DNA of 48,219 nucleotides from QHXN01 sp032162705 (GTDB taxonomy: Bacteria; Acidobacteriota; Blastocatellia; Pyrinomonadales; Pyrinomonadaceae): the NCBI GenBank assembly GCA_032162705.1, contig JAVRON010000019.1, positions 1 to 48,219 of the forward strand. Reading direction: 5' to 3'. The notes under the pieces are model-generated. The model was not told the origin of the DNA. It was given only the letters and a program-made list of their open reading frames with translations, and did no database searches. Below are positions 1 through 7,420 of this stretch, one piece after another. The translations under genes were made by a program, and so were the position numbers. Every line of letters starts with the position of its first letter. Position 1 is the stretch's first letter.

Positions 1-1400
1 GTCGTGCCACGTCCGACTTCGGACTCGACCTCGACACCGCCCTCGTGGCGGCGGATGATGCCGTACGAGACCGACAGTCCCAGACCCATGCCCGCCTTCC
101 CCTTCGTCGTGAAGAACGGGTCGAAGATGCGCGAGCGCACATCCTCGCCCATCCCCACGCCCGTGTCGGCCACGGTGAGCACGACCTCTTCGCCCGCCTC
201 CTGCGTCGAGAGCGTGAGCGTGCCGCCCTCATGCATGGCGTCCACGGCGTTGAAGACCATGTTGACTAGAACCTCGCGCAGCTCGCCCGCGTCGCCCATG
301 ATGACGGCGTTCGAGCCGATCTGGCGCACGAGCTTGATATGCACGTTCTCGGCCTCGGCGTGATCCTTCCAGCGCGGGCGCGTGATCTCCGCGACTTCGA
401 GCATCAGTTGGTCAACGTCGATCCGTATGAAGTCCTGATCGCGGCGCTGGCGCGCGAAGTCCTGTATGCGCTTGACGGTCTTCGCCCCGTCCTCGGCCGT
501 CTGGATGATGATGCGCAAGCCTCGACGGATGTCCTTCATGTCGTTGGCATCGAGCATCAACTGCGCGCGCGCAAGTATCCCCGTCAACGTGTTGTTGAAA
601 TTGTGCGCCACGCCCGACGCCAGCTCGCCTAAGGCCGAGAGCTTCTCCATCTGCGAGTAGTGCTCGCGCATGCGCTCGCGCTCGGCCTGCTCGGCCTGCG
701 CGGCGGAAGTCTCCACGTTCTTCAGGTACGTCCGGTATGTCAGATACACGATGGCGATGATCGGGGTGGCGAGCAGCACATAGTAGAAGCCGAAGAGCGC
801 GATGAGGCGCGAGACCAACACCGCCGAAGAGGCCCCGGCCAGATGCGTGATCGACGACCACAGATAATACTGCCTCCACACCTGCGCGACGCCCTGCCCC
901 CTCTTCAGCGCCGTGAAGACGGAGGCCAGCAGCGAGTTCATACTGTACTGGACGAGCGCCATCAGGCAGACGACCGCCAACAGCGTACGTATGTTCTGCG
1001 CCTTCGGTAGCTCGGTGATGGGCCCGAAGACACGCGACAAGACCGTGGCCGTGAGGAAGGTCGTGATCGCCATGATCGAGCCGTTGAAGGCGAGCGTCCG
1101 CGGCCTGCGATAAGGCAGCGACGAATAGGCCCCCTCGGCAGCCGCGACGACGACGGCAGGTGCGCCGCCGTACAACAGCATGATGATGAAGATGAAGGTG
1201 TCCGAGACCGTAATGTGCCCCGTCGCGTTGGGTATGCTGATGGAGAGTCGTCCGCTGAGGAACACGATCAGCAAAGCCAACACGACGAACTTCAGGTTGA
1301 GCGCGTCGGCGGGCATCTGGTACGCGCAGTAAGCCACGCACCCGGCCCCGATGGCGATGATGAGCCAAACGTAATAGAAAAGAAGTCGCTCTTTCTTCAT
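1..1400 (-). CDS. Membrane sensor histidine kinase, 3' end cut by window edge
   Basis: Signal-transducing histidine kinase of the inner membrane; about 466 codons are present and the C-terminus lies outside the window. The first 225 residues are hydrophobic with about seven or eight membrane segments and look like a MASE-type integral sensory domain, containing ITVSDTFIFIIMLLYGG near residue 63. A short coiled linker leads to a HisKA H-box, GELASGVAHNFNNTL, with the phospho-accepting His near residue 266. An HATPase domain follows with the N-box NMVFNAVDAM, ADTGVGMG, FFTTKGKAGMGLGLS and the start of the last G-box region. The start is the ATG at 1398-1400, directly followed by Lys-Lys-Glu-Arg before the first membrane segment. 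The HNFNN H-box is typical of kinases paired with stand-alone receivers; the partner is not visible here. The frame has no stop inside the window, which supports a real gene running off the left end. Confidence 0.9.
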   Translation of the reverse strand, partial: MKKERLLFYYVWLIIAIGAGCVAYCAYQMPADALNLKFVVLALLIVFLSGRLSISIPNATGHITVSDTFIFIIMLLYGGAPAVVVAAAEGAYSSLPYRRPRTLAFNGSIMAITTFLTATVLSRVFGPITELPKAQNIRTLLAVVCLMALVQYSMNSLLASVFTALKRGQGVAQVWRQYYLWSSITHLAGASSAVLVSRLIALFGFYYVLLATPIIAIVYLTYRTYLKNVETSAAQAEQAERERMREHYSQMEKLSALGELASGVAHNFNNTLTGILARAQLMLDANDMKDIRRGLRIIIQTAEDGAKTVKRIQDFARQRRDQDFIRIDVDQLMLEVAEITRPRWKDHAEAENVHIKLVRQIGSNAVIMGDAGELREVLVNMVFNAVDAMHEGGTLTLSTQEAGEEVVLTVADTGVGMGEDVRSRIFDPFFTTKGKAGMGLGLSVSYGIIRRHEGGVEVESEVGRGT

Positions 1401-1493
1401 TCTTCCAGGGTAAGTTGTGAGAGGGGACAAGACCGCAACATCATAATCTCAAAACCGTCGAAATGACAGCCTACCTACCCACACCAAGCCGTC

Positions 1494-1528
1494 CAAAAAA
1501 CGGAAGGGCAGCTATCTAGTAGCTGCCC
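1494..1528 (-). terminator. Rho-independent terminator of the secreted protein gene
   Basis: Inverted repeat 1506-1514 / 1520-1528 (GGGCAGCTA with a 5-base loop), followed on the minus strand by CCG and six T residues (complement of 1495-1500). It lies between the minus-strand gene ending at 1622 and the kinase starting at 1400, so it separates the two units. Confidence 0.8.
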
Positions 1529-1537
1529 CTCGTCCAC

Positions 1538-1599
1538 AATGGTCTCTTGGCGCGCGCCAGCCCAAAGGAATGGTCTCTTGGCGCGCGCCAGCCCAAAGG
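1538..1599. repeat. 31-bp perfect tandem duplication
   Basis: Two exact back-to-back copies of a 31-base unit, 1538-1568 and 1569-1599. Each contains the self-complementary core GGCGCGCGCC. They lie just beyond the stop codon of the secreted protein gene and before its terminator, in the 3' untranslated part of that transcript. No coding role is seen. Confidence 0.9.
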
Positions 1600-1621
1600 C
1601 GGGCCCAGCGCTGATGTAGCG

Positions 1622-2185
1622 TTAGAGAGCGCAGGTGCTCGTCACGTACGCGCCGACCACCCTCAGGTTGCTGCCGCTGATGACGCCATTCGTGACATGG
1701 ATGTCGCTGCCTTCGAGGACGCCGCCGATGACCTGCAAACCGCTGCCGGAATAGGTGACGCCGCTCGGGTAAGCGCCGGTCGGGCCCGTCACCTCACCGC
1801 TCGGGTAAGCACCGGAGGGGCCCGTCGTCGGATCAATCGGGTCGCCGCTTGGGTAGGCCCCCAAGAGGTTCATGCTATCGAGAACTGAACCGCCGCCGAG
1901 TGCGTTGATGCCGCAGCCTGTTCTGACAAAGCTGTTGCTGATTCTGACGCTTCTGAGGAAGACGCCGTCGGTGGCGACGCCGTTGATGAAGAGACCTTGA
2001 GCGGTGATAACGTCGCCTGAGAGAGTAGCATCAGGCGTTGCGACCTGTATGGCACTCCCAGCTATGACCTGCGCATGAGCCTCTGTAAAGACGCTATGAT
2101 TCGTAAGATCGGCGACGAGAATCCCAACGACGAGTGAGAGTGACACGAGAAAGGATGTCACAGGGGAGAGATGAGCTTTTTTCAC
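1622..2185 (-). CDS. Secreted repeat protein, possible beta-solenoid
   Basis: Protein of 187 residues that I do not recognise. The start is the GTG at 2183-2185: a perfect GGAGG (complement of 2191-2195) stands 5 bases upstream, whereas the ATG at 2195-2197 has no Shine-Dalgarno sequence and itself covers the GGAGG. An N-terminal signal peptide (MKKAHLSPVTSFLVSLSL and a hydrophobic stretch, probable cleavage near AHAQ) implies export. The mature part is rich in Gly, Ser, Val and Ile. It holds three GAYPSG motifs in its middle and three consecutive 12-residue repeats near the C-terminus (GSGLQVIGGVLE, GSDIHVTNGVIS, GSNLRVVGAYVT). Such short periodic repeats suggest a beta-solenoid or a surface or adhesive protein; this is inference. 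Two Cys, one in RTGCGIN and one in TSTCAL, could form a disulfide. The gene is a single unit with its own terminator. Confidence 0.8.
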   Translation of the reverse strand: MKKAHLSPVTSFLVSLSLVVGILVADLTNHSVFTEAHAQVIAGSAIQVATPDATLSGDVITAQGLFINGVATDGVFLRSVRISNSFVRTGCGINALGGGSVLDSMNLLGAYPSGDPIDPTTGPSGAYPSGEVTGPTGAYPSGVTYSGSGLQVIGGVLEGSDIHVTNGVISGSNLRVVGAYVTSTCAL

Positions 2186-2607
2186 TTGAACCTCCATACT
2201 GACTACAAGATTTAGACTTAACCGCAGTGCTGACGTGAGAACCTCAGGGCAATCTCCTGCCTAATAATTTGTTTGTACAACGATTGTTCAGAGGAAAAAC
2301 ACCAGACAGGTGACTTAGGCTACACAACCCGCAGGTAGAAGCTTCAGTCAGGCGCGCAGCTTAACCGAAGCCGAACGGCCTGTCAACCCCTTTATTTTCA
2401 AGAGGTTATTAAACCAAGTTTAAATAGTGCAAATTAATTTGCACCGAGACTGATTCACATCTTAATGCTTATTAAATTCGGAGACGAAATGTTTCGGCGC
2501 GAGGCATTCAGGCGGAGATGATGTAGTTAATCCCATTTGCGCGGCGTTGCAAAAAAGAGCGCTCCCACCTCCCTCTTCAGACAAACCCTCAAGGCGACGC
2601 GGCTTTT
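2186..2607. other. Divergent intergenic region, AT-rich
   Basis: 422 bases between the minus-strand secreted protein gene and the plus-strand kinase gene. The segment from about 2385 to 2490 is clearly richer in A and T than its surroundings. No open frame with a ribosome binding site is seen. It must hold the promoters for both directions, but I could not assign -35/-10 boxes with confidence. The only strong sequence signal is the palindrome at 2427-2444. Confidence 0.6.
2427..2444. promoter_or_regulatory. Perfect 18-bp palindrome, candidate operator
   Basis: GTGCAAATT followed directly by its reverse complement AATTTGCAC, with no spacer. It stands in the AT-rich part of a divergent promoter region, 164 bases before the kinase start. 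The size and symmetry fit the binding site of a dimeric repressor or activator. No regulator gene is adjacent, so the assignment is inference. Confidence 0.5.
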
Positions 2608-4305
2608 ATGCTAGGCTTAGGCACGATGAGAGCGCGTGAGGAAACGGTCGGCGGAGGCGATGCGGGGGTGCAACGCGTCTGGCTCTGGCGGCTCATCGAG
2701 GCTCGCATCGTGATCGCGGGTCTGCTCTTCGTCATCAGCGTGCTCTGGACGAGCGGGCTGGCACCGGACGCTCAGGAGTCGCACAGGCTGGGCGGCGCGC
2801 TCCCCTTCGCGGGCTTGGTGCTCGCGCTGTCGGCGGTTTATGCGCTGGCGCTGCGGTTGACGCGACTGCCGCTGCGCGCGCAGGCCGCCGCGCAGTTCGC
2901 CCTCGACACGCTGCTCGTCACATGGCTCGTCTGGGTGACGGGCAACCTCTACTCTCCTTACACGGCGCTCTACATCGTAATAATTTCGGCGGCGAGCATC
3001 TTCATCGGCGCGCGTGGGACGCTGTTGATGGCGGTCGGCTGTGCCACGTGCTATACGGCGACGACGCTGGTGCTGGCGATGGGTTGGCTCGGCGGTCAGG
3101 GGCGCGAGTTGACGACGGTGCCGCTCGCGAGGGTCGCCGAAGTTTTGGGGATGAACGATGTGGCCTTCCTCGTCGTCGGGCTGCTGGCGGCGCGTTTGGC
3201 CGAGCGGCAGACGCGTTCTGAGGTGCAGATGCGCGAGGCGACGCGCTCGCTCGCCTCTTTGCGCGCGCTGCATGAGCGCATTGTCGAGTCGATACGCTCG
3301 GGCGTCATCACGACCGATCTGGAGCAGCGCATCTATACGATGAACCGCGCAGCGGAGGAGATGACAGGCTACGACGCGGCGGCCCTGCGCGGGCAGGAGG
3401 TGTCGATTCTCTTTGGCGACATCGGGGAGCGAATCGATGAGTCTCTGCGCGCCGCCGCCGAAGGCCACGCCAGCCTGCGCTACGAGTCGGAGTGCCTGAC
3501 GCCGGAGGGCTTCCTCATCAAGCTCGGCTACAACATCTCGCCGCTGTCATCCGAGAGCGGCGAGACCACTGGACTCGTCATCACCTTCCAGGACTTGACC
3601 GATATCCGCTCGATGGAAGAGACCTCGCGGCGGCAGGAGCGTCTGTCGGCGGTTGGCCGCGTGGCCGCAGGCATCGCGCACGAGATACGGAACCCTTTGG
3701 CGGCGATGCGCGGCTCGATTCAGGTCTTGCGTTCGGAGTTGAACGCCGACCCCTCGCAGGCCGAGTTGATGGACATCGTCCTGAGCGAGTCCGACCGCCT
3801 CAATCGCATCATCACGGACTTCCTGACCTACGCGCGTCCGCGCAAGTTCCTGCTCGCCGAGACAGACCTGCGCGAGCCTCTGCGTGAGACCTTCGCACTG
3901 CTGCGCCACAGCCCGGAAGTCGCCGACGGGCACACGCTCGAAGAGGATTTGCCCGAAGAGCCGGTCGTGGCGCTGGCCGACACGGAAGGCATCAGGCAGG
4001 TCTTCTGGAACCTCTCGCGCAACGCCCTGAAGGCGATGCCCGAAGGCGGCACGCTCCGCGCAGAGATGCGCGACACCGTCGGACACAACGTCCGCATCAC
4101 CTTCGCCGACACGGGACGCGGCATGTCGCCCGCGCAGGTCGAGCGACTCTTCGAGCCTTTCTCTTCCTCGACGACCGGTGGCACGGGGCTTGGCCTCTCC
4201 ATCGTCTATCAAATAATCCGTGACCACGGTGGTACAATCAACGTACGCAGCCGCGAGGGACACGGGACGACGATCACGATTGAGCTGCCTGCGAAGCAGA
4301 GTTGA
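2608..4305 (+). CDS. PilS-like sensor histidine kinase
   Basis: Two-component kinase of 565 residues in the inner membrane. Residues 28-205 form about six hydrophobic segments, as in PilS. A PAS domain follows (about 222-335, with ESIRSGVITTDLEQRI). The HisKA H-box is GRVAAGIAHEIRNPLAAM with His near 358. The HATPase domain has FWNLSRNALKAM, FADTGRGMS and GGTGLGLSIV. Its expected partner is the sigma54 activator at 5035, and the expected target is the pilin gene at 6808 with a -24/-12 promoter; this order is the classic pilS-pilR-pilA layout. The start at 2608 has no strong ribosome binding site. The ATG at 2626 in the same frame is possible and would remove six residues. NtrB- or ZraS-type function is the main alternative, made less likely by the pilin context. 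Confidence 0.85.
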   Translation: MLGLGTMRAREETVGGGDAGVQRVWLWRLIEARIVIAGLLFVISVLWTSGLAPDAQESHRLGGALPFAGLVLALSAVYALALRLTRLPLRAQAAAQFALDTLLVTWLVWVTGNLYSPYTALYIVIISAASIFIGARGTLLMAVGCATCYTATTLVLAMGWLGGQGRELTTVPLARVAEVLGMNDVAFLVVGLLAARLAERQTRSEVQMREATRSLASLRALHERIVESIRSGVITTDLEQRIYTMNRAAEEMTGYDAAALRGQEVSILFGDIGERIDESLRAAAEGHASLRYESECLTPEGFLIKLGYNISPLSSESGETTGLVITFQDLTDIRSMEETSRRQERLSAVGRVAAGIAHEIRNPLAAMRGSIQVLRSELNADPSQAELMDIVLSESDRLNRIITDFLTYARPRKFLLAETDLREPLRETFALLRHSPEVADGHTLEEDLPEEPVVALADTEGIRQVFWNLSRNALKAMPEGGTLRAEMRDTVGHNVRITFADTGRGMSPAQVERLFEPFSSSTTGGTGLGLSIVYQIIRDHGGTINVRSREGHGTTITIELPAKQS

Positions 4306-4352
4306 ACCGCCATCAGACTCACATGCGTGGGCGAGAAAGGCGAGGGCAAGGC

Positions 4353-5000
4353 ATGACTTACGAAGAGATGCAGAGGATGATGCAGTTCATTCTTGAGCAG
4401 CAGGCTCAATTCGCCACCGATATTCAAAAACTTCAAGAGGGGCAGCGACAGCTTCAGGAGTCGCAACGGCAGTTACATGAATCGCAGCAGTCGCTACAGG
4501 AGTCTCATCTACAGCTTCAAGGGTCTCTGGCAGAAGCGAGCCAACTCCTGACCCGGCTGGCAACGGTGACCGTCAGAGGCTTCGAGGATACGAACGCGAA
4601 AATCGACGCGCTCGTTGACGCACAGATTCGGACGGATGAAAAAATCAATGCCCTAGTTGACGCGCAGATTCGGACGGATGAAACCCTTAACGCGAAGATT
4701 GACTCACTGGCTAACGCGCAGATTCGGACAGATGAAAAAATCAACGCGCTGGTTAACGCCCAGACCCGAACTGAAGAAAAGCTCAACGGGCTAGTTAACG
4801 CGCAGGCGCGGACGGATGAAAAACTCAACTTGCTGGTTGATGCGCAGGGACGGACGGATGAAAATTTCAATGCGAAGATTGATGCGCTGGTTGATGCGCA
4901 GGGACGGACAGCCGAGAGTGTCCAGAGGACGGATGAGGCGGTTAGAAATCTGACTGTGGTCGTTGACCGTTACTTCCGCGAGGGACGAAACGGCGGGTGA
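4353..5000 (+). CDS. Heptad-repeat coiled-coil protein between the pilS and pilR homologues
   Basis: Soluble protein of 215 residues of unknown function. The ATG at 4353 is preferred because of the purine-rich AAGGCGAGGG just upstream; the frame stays open back to a TTG at 4302 that overlaps the kinase stop. The N-terminus is Gln-rich (residues 10-60, with runs such as QLQESQRQLHESQQ). The rest consists of seven repeats on a 14-residue theme, LVDAQIRTDEKINA, two of them extended by NAKID. The spacing of Leu, Ile and Ala gives an almost uninterrupted coiled coil. A short basic tail ends VVDRYFREGRNGG. No signal peptide or membrane segment is seen. Its place inside the two-component pair, with a short gap to the kinase and to the regulator, suggests co-transcription and perhaps a scaffold or length-variable role. 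The repeat number may vary between strains. Confidence 0.8.
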   Translation: MTYEEMQRMMQFILEQQAQFATDIQKLQEGQRQLQESQRQLHESQQSLQESHLQLQGSLAEASQLLTRLATVTVRGFEDTNAKIDALVDAQIRTDEKINALVDAQIRTDETLNAKIDSLANAQIRTDEKINALVNAQTRTEEKLNGLVNAQARTDEKLNLLVDAQGRTDENFNAKIDALVDAQGRTAESVQRTDEAVRNLTVVVDRYFREGRNGG

Positions 5001-5034
5001 CATTTCCGTCAGTCCGAATCGACACCAGAGACTT

Positions 5035-6456
5035 ATGGCGAACCTTCTGATTGTTGACGACGAGCCGGGCATGCGGCAGCTTCTGTCGCACGTCTTCGGG
5101 CGTGCGGGCCACGCCGTGCGCGCCGCCGAGAATGGCGGGAAGGCTTTGGAGCTTTTGCGGCTGGAGCCTGCCGACCTCATCGTCTCGGACGTGAAGATGC
5201 CGGACATGAACGGGATCGAGCTGCTCAGACGCCTGCGCGAGTTTCTGCCGGACGCGGGCGTCGTGTTGATGACCGCCTTCGCCACGGTCGAGACGGCGCG
5301 CGAGGCTTTCAAGCTCGGCGCGGACGACTTCATCCAGAAGCCCTTCGACGTGGACGAGCTGAAGCTCATCGTCGAGAAGGCGCTCGAACGACTCCAACTC
5401 CTACAGGAGAACCGCGCCTTCCGCCGCGCGCAGCGTGAGCGTGGAAGGCTCGACCAGATCATCGGCCACTCGCAGAAGATGCAGGCCGTCTACCAGATGA
5501 TCGAGACCGTCGCGCAGGTGCAATCGACGGTGCTCATCACGGGCGAATCGGGAACCGGCAAGGAGATGGTCGCGCGTGCTATCCACAACCTTTCCCCGCG
5601 CGCCGACAAGCCCTTCATGCCGATCAACTGCGGCGCGTTCACCGAGACGCTTCTCGAATCCGAGCTATTCGGCTACGTTCGCGGCGCGTTCACCGGCGCG
5701 ACGGCAAACCGCAAGGGACTCTTCGAGGCCGCCGATAAAGGCACGATCTTTCTGGACGAGATAGGTGAGATGTCGCCGACGATGCAGGTCAAGCTACTGC
5801 GCGTGCTTCAGGAGCGCAAAGTCCGGCCCGTCGGCGCACATGAAGAGATCGTTGCCGACACGCGCGTCATCGCGGCGACGAACCGCGACCTCTCGGCGAT
5901 GGTCAAGCAGGGCAGCTTCCGCGAAGACCTCTTCTACCGCGTCTCGGTCATCCCGATTGAGCTGCCGCCTCTGCGCGAGCGGCGCGAAGACATCCCGGAA
6001 CTCATCGAGCACTTCGTACAGAAGTTCTGTCGGCAGACGGGCCGCGACGTGCGCGTCTCGGAGCGGGCCGAGGAGCTGCTCGAACGCTACTCATGGCCGG
6101 GCAACGTGCGTGAGCTTGAGCACATGATCGAGCGCTCCGTCGCACTCGAACGCACGGACACCATCCAACCCGAGTCGCTCCCGCAGTCCATCACCAACTA
6201 TAACCCCACGAGCGTCCCCATCTCCGAGTCGGGGCTACCCGAAGAGGGGCTTAACCTCGTCGCGCACCTCGAACACATGGAGAAGACCTACCTCCTCGAA
6301 GCGCTCCGGCGCACAGGCGGCAACCAGACGCGCGCCGCCGAAATCCTTCACCTCTCCGTCCGCTCCCTGCGCCACCTCCTCGACAAGCACAGCGTCCGCA
6401 GCATGACCGCGCAACTGCGTTCGGATGCCGCGGGCCGAGGTGCGTCCGAAGGTTAA
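5035..6456 (+). CDS. PilR-like sigma54-dependent response regulator
   Basis: NtrC-family activator of 473 residues. The receiver domain (1-118) has acidic residues in LIVDDEP, the phospho-acceptor Asp near 52 in VSDVKMPD, and Lys in QKPFD. The AAA+ domain has Walker A GESGTGKE (about 170-177), the sigma54 contact loop GAFTGA (about 217-222), Walker B FLDEIGE (about 239-245) and arginine residues in FYRVSVIPIELPPLRERR. The Fis-type helix-turn-helix is at the C-terminus (GGNQTRAAEILHLSVRSLRHLL). The start is the ATG at 5035, where MANLLIVDDE is a normal receiver beginning. An in-frame start at 4963 would overlap the coiled-coil gene and add an unlikely leader. It would receive phosphate from the kinase at 2608 and activate the promoter at 6675. 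An unrelated NtrC-type role cannot be excluded. Confidence 0.87.
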   Translation: MANLLIVDDEPGMRQLLSHVFGRAGHAVRAAENGGKALELLRLEPADLIVSDVKMPDMNGIELLRRLREFLPDAGVVLMTAFATVETAREAFKLGADDFIQKPFDVDELKLIVEKALERLQLLQENRAFRRAQRERGRLDQIIGHSQKMQAVYQMIETVAQVQSTVLITGESGTGKEMVARAIHNLSPRADKPFMPINCGAFTETLLESELFGYVRGAFTGATANRKGLFEAADKGTIFLDEIGEMSPTMQVKLLRVLQERKVRPVGAHEEIVADTRVIAATNRDLSAMVKQGSFREDLFYRVSVIPIELPPLRERREDIPELIEHFVQKFCRQTGRDVRVSERAEELLERYSWPGNVRELEHMIERSVALERTDTIQPESLPQSITNYNPTSVPISESGLPEEGLNLVAHLEHMEKTYLLEALRRTGGNQTRAAEILHLSVRSLRHLLDKHSVRSMTAQLRSDAAGRGASEG

Positions 6457-6807
6457 ATTCCGGAAGAGACAGACGCGGCTTCCAGATTTCATGTGGGGCC
6501 ACCGAAGCGCCTGACCCGTGCCGGCGCGGCTGTCAAATTTCGTCAGCCGCGTGCTGACGAAATTTGTTACCGGGACGCCCGCCGGCACTCCGGCAGGCGT
6601 CCCCACGCAGGGCTTCCCACCTCATTTCCCGCCATTTCTTCAACTTTACGTTGGACGCAAAGACCCGCGTCCGTTGGCACGGCTCTTGTTTTAGTGACCG
6701 GCGACCGAAGTCGAGCGCGACCGGCGCGTAACCTGAGACGATGGCCGACAGCGCGTGAACGAAATCTTCACTCGAAACAACTTTCTCCAAGGAGCACCGT
6801 TAACGAA
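6457..6807 (+). other. pilR-pilA intergenic region with two hairpins
   Basis: 351 bases without a credible gene; the open frame that runs through it is only an upstream extension of the pilin frame. It contains a perfect 14-bp inverted repeat (6534-6547 / 6553-6566, CAAATTTCGTCAGC with a 5-base loop) and a second GC-rich hairpin (about 6572-6604, GGGACGCC paired with GGCGTCCC). Neither is followed by a T run, so they are weak terminator candidates for the regulator gene, or protein-binding or processing sites. The sigma54-type promoter and the pilin leader occupy the last 130 bases. Confidence 0.6.
6675..6690 (+). promoter_or_regulatory. Candidate sigma54 (-24/-12) promoter of pilA
   Basis: TGGCACG, four bases, then TTGTT. 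The -24 element matches the sigma54 consensus exactly and the spacing is correct; the -12 element has GT in place of the invariant GC. Transcription would begin near 6701, giving a leader of about 107 bases before the ATG at 6808. The adjacent GAFTGA-containing regulator gene supports the assignment. Confidence 0.65.
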
Positions 6808-7275
6808 ATGCAACAGAAAAAAGGCCAGAAGGGCTTCTCGCTCATCGAACTGCTGATCGTCGTCGCGATTATCGGCATCATCGCTGCCATCGCCATCCCC
6901 AACCTCCTCGCTTCACGTCGCGCCGCCAACGAGGCGTCTTCCATCTCCAGCCTGCGCACCATCGGCACGGCTGAGAGCACCTACTCCTCGACCGTCGGCA
7001 ACGGTTCGTACGGCGACTTGACCGCTCTGAAGAACAACCAGTTGCTTGACCAGTCGATCACCAACGCGACGAGCACTGCCAACTCGAAGAGCGGCTACTT
7101 CTACAACATCACGAACGCGGGCGCGGGCGGCTACCAGTCCGGCTCGGCGCGCGTGAGCAACAACACCGGCACGCGCAACTTCTGCTCGGACGAGGCTGGT
7201 GTCATCTACTCCTTCACCGGCACTGCGGCTACACTCGCTTACTCCACCAGCGCGGGCACCGCCATCGGCAACTAG
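6808..7275 (+). CDS. pilA: Type IV pilin, PilA-like (major pilin candidate)
   Basis: Prepilin of 155 residues. The leader MQQKKGQKG ends in the Gly required by prepilin peptidase, followed by Phe+1 and the class III N-terminal helix FSLIELLIVVAIIGIIAAIA with Glu5 for subunit packing. The mature part is small and Ser/Thr/Asn-rich, with a conserved tail motif GTRNFCSDEAGVIYSF. The start at 6808 is decided by the prepilin leader and by AAGGAG at 6789-6794; the same frame is open upstream but gives no sense. A sigma54-type promoter lies 107 bases upstream of the predicted start, and a strong terminator follows at 7300, so this gene is a separate, probably highly expressed unit. Bases 6832-6938 are identical to part of the next pilin gene. 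PulG-type pseudopilin is less likely given the neighbours. Confidence 0.92.
   Translation: MQQKKGQKGFSLIELLIVVAIIGIIAAIAIPNLLASRRAANEASSISSLRTIGTAESTYSSTVGNGSYGDLTALKNNQLLDQSITNATSTANSKSGYFYNITNAGAGGYQSGSARVSNNTGTRNFCSDEAGVIYSFTGTAATLAYSTSAGTAIGN
6832..6938 (+). repeat. 107-bp direct repeat, copy 1 (pilin N-helix)
   Basis: Base-for-base identical to 7451-7557. It encodes the segment from the leader-peptidase Gly through the hydrophobic helix to NEAS, while flanking pilin sequence has diverged. Confidence 0.95.
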
Positions 7276-7299
7276 GCCGACACAGTCTGTCTAAACTTC

Positions 7300-7335
7300 C
7301 GAGGGGTGCGGTGTCGAAATGCACCGCACCCCTCG
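7300..7335 (+). terminator. Strong hairpin terminator after the first pilin
   Basis: 14-bp perfect stem 7300-7313 / 7322-7335 (CGAGGGGTGCGGTG, 8-base loop), followed by CTTTATT. It lies 24 bases after the stop codon and would make the second pilin gene depend on read-through or on its own promoter. Confidence 0.85.
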
Positions 7336-7420
7336 CTTTATTCCAAACGGACTCGGCTGCCCCTTAGCCGTAGCGCCTGTCATCCGTCAACGAAACGGCA
7401 GCGCGCGAAGAGAGTTCAAC

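Noticed and set aside
412..1368. 318-codon minus-strand frame over the first kinase
   Set aside because: Low-complexity Arg/His-rich product in the wrong frame. The true frame starts at 1400 and shows helices, H-box and HATPase motifs, but has no stop in the window.
6493..6807. N-terminal extension of the first pilin
   Set aside because: It would bury the prepilin leader in the middle of the protein; the promoter signal also lies inside it.
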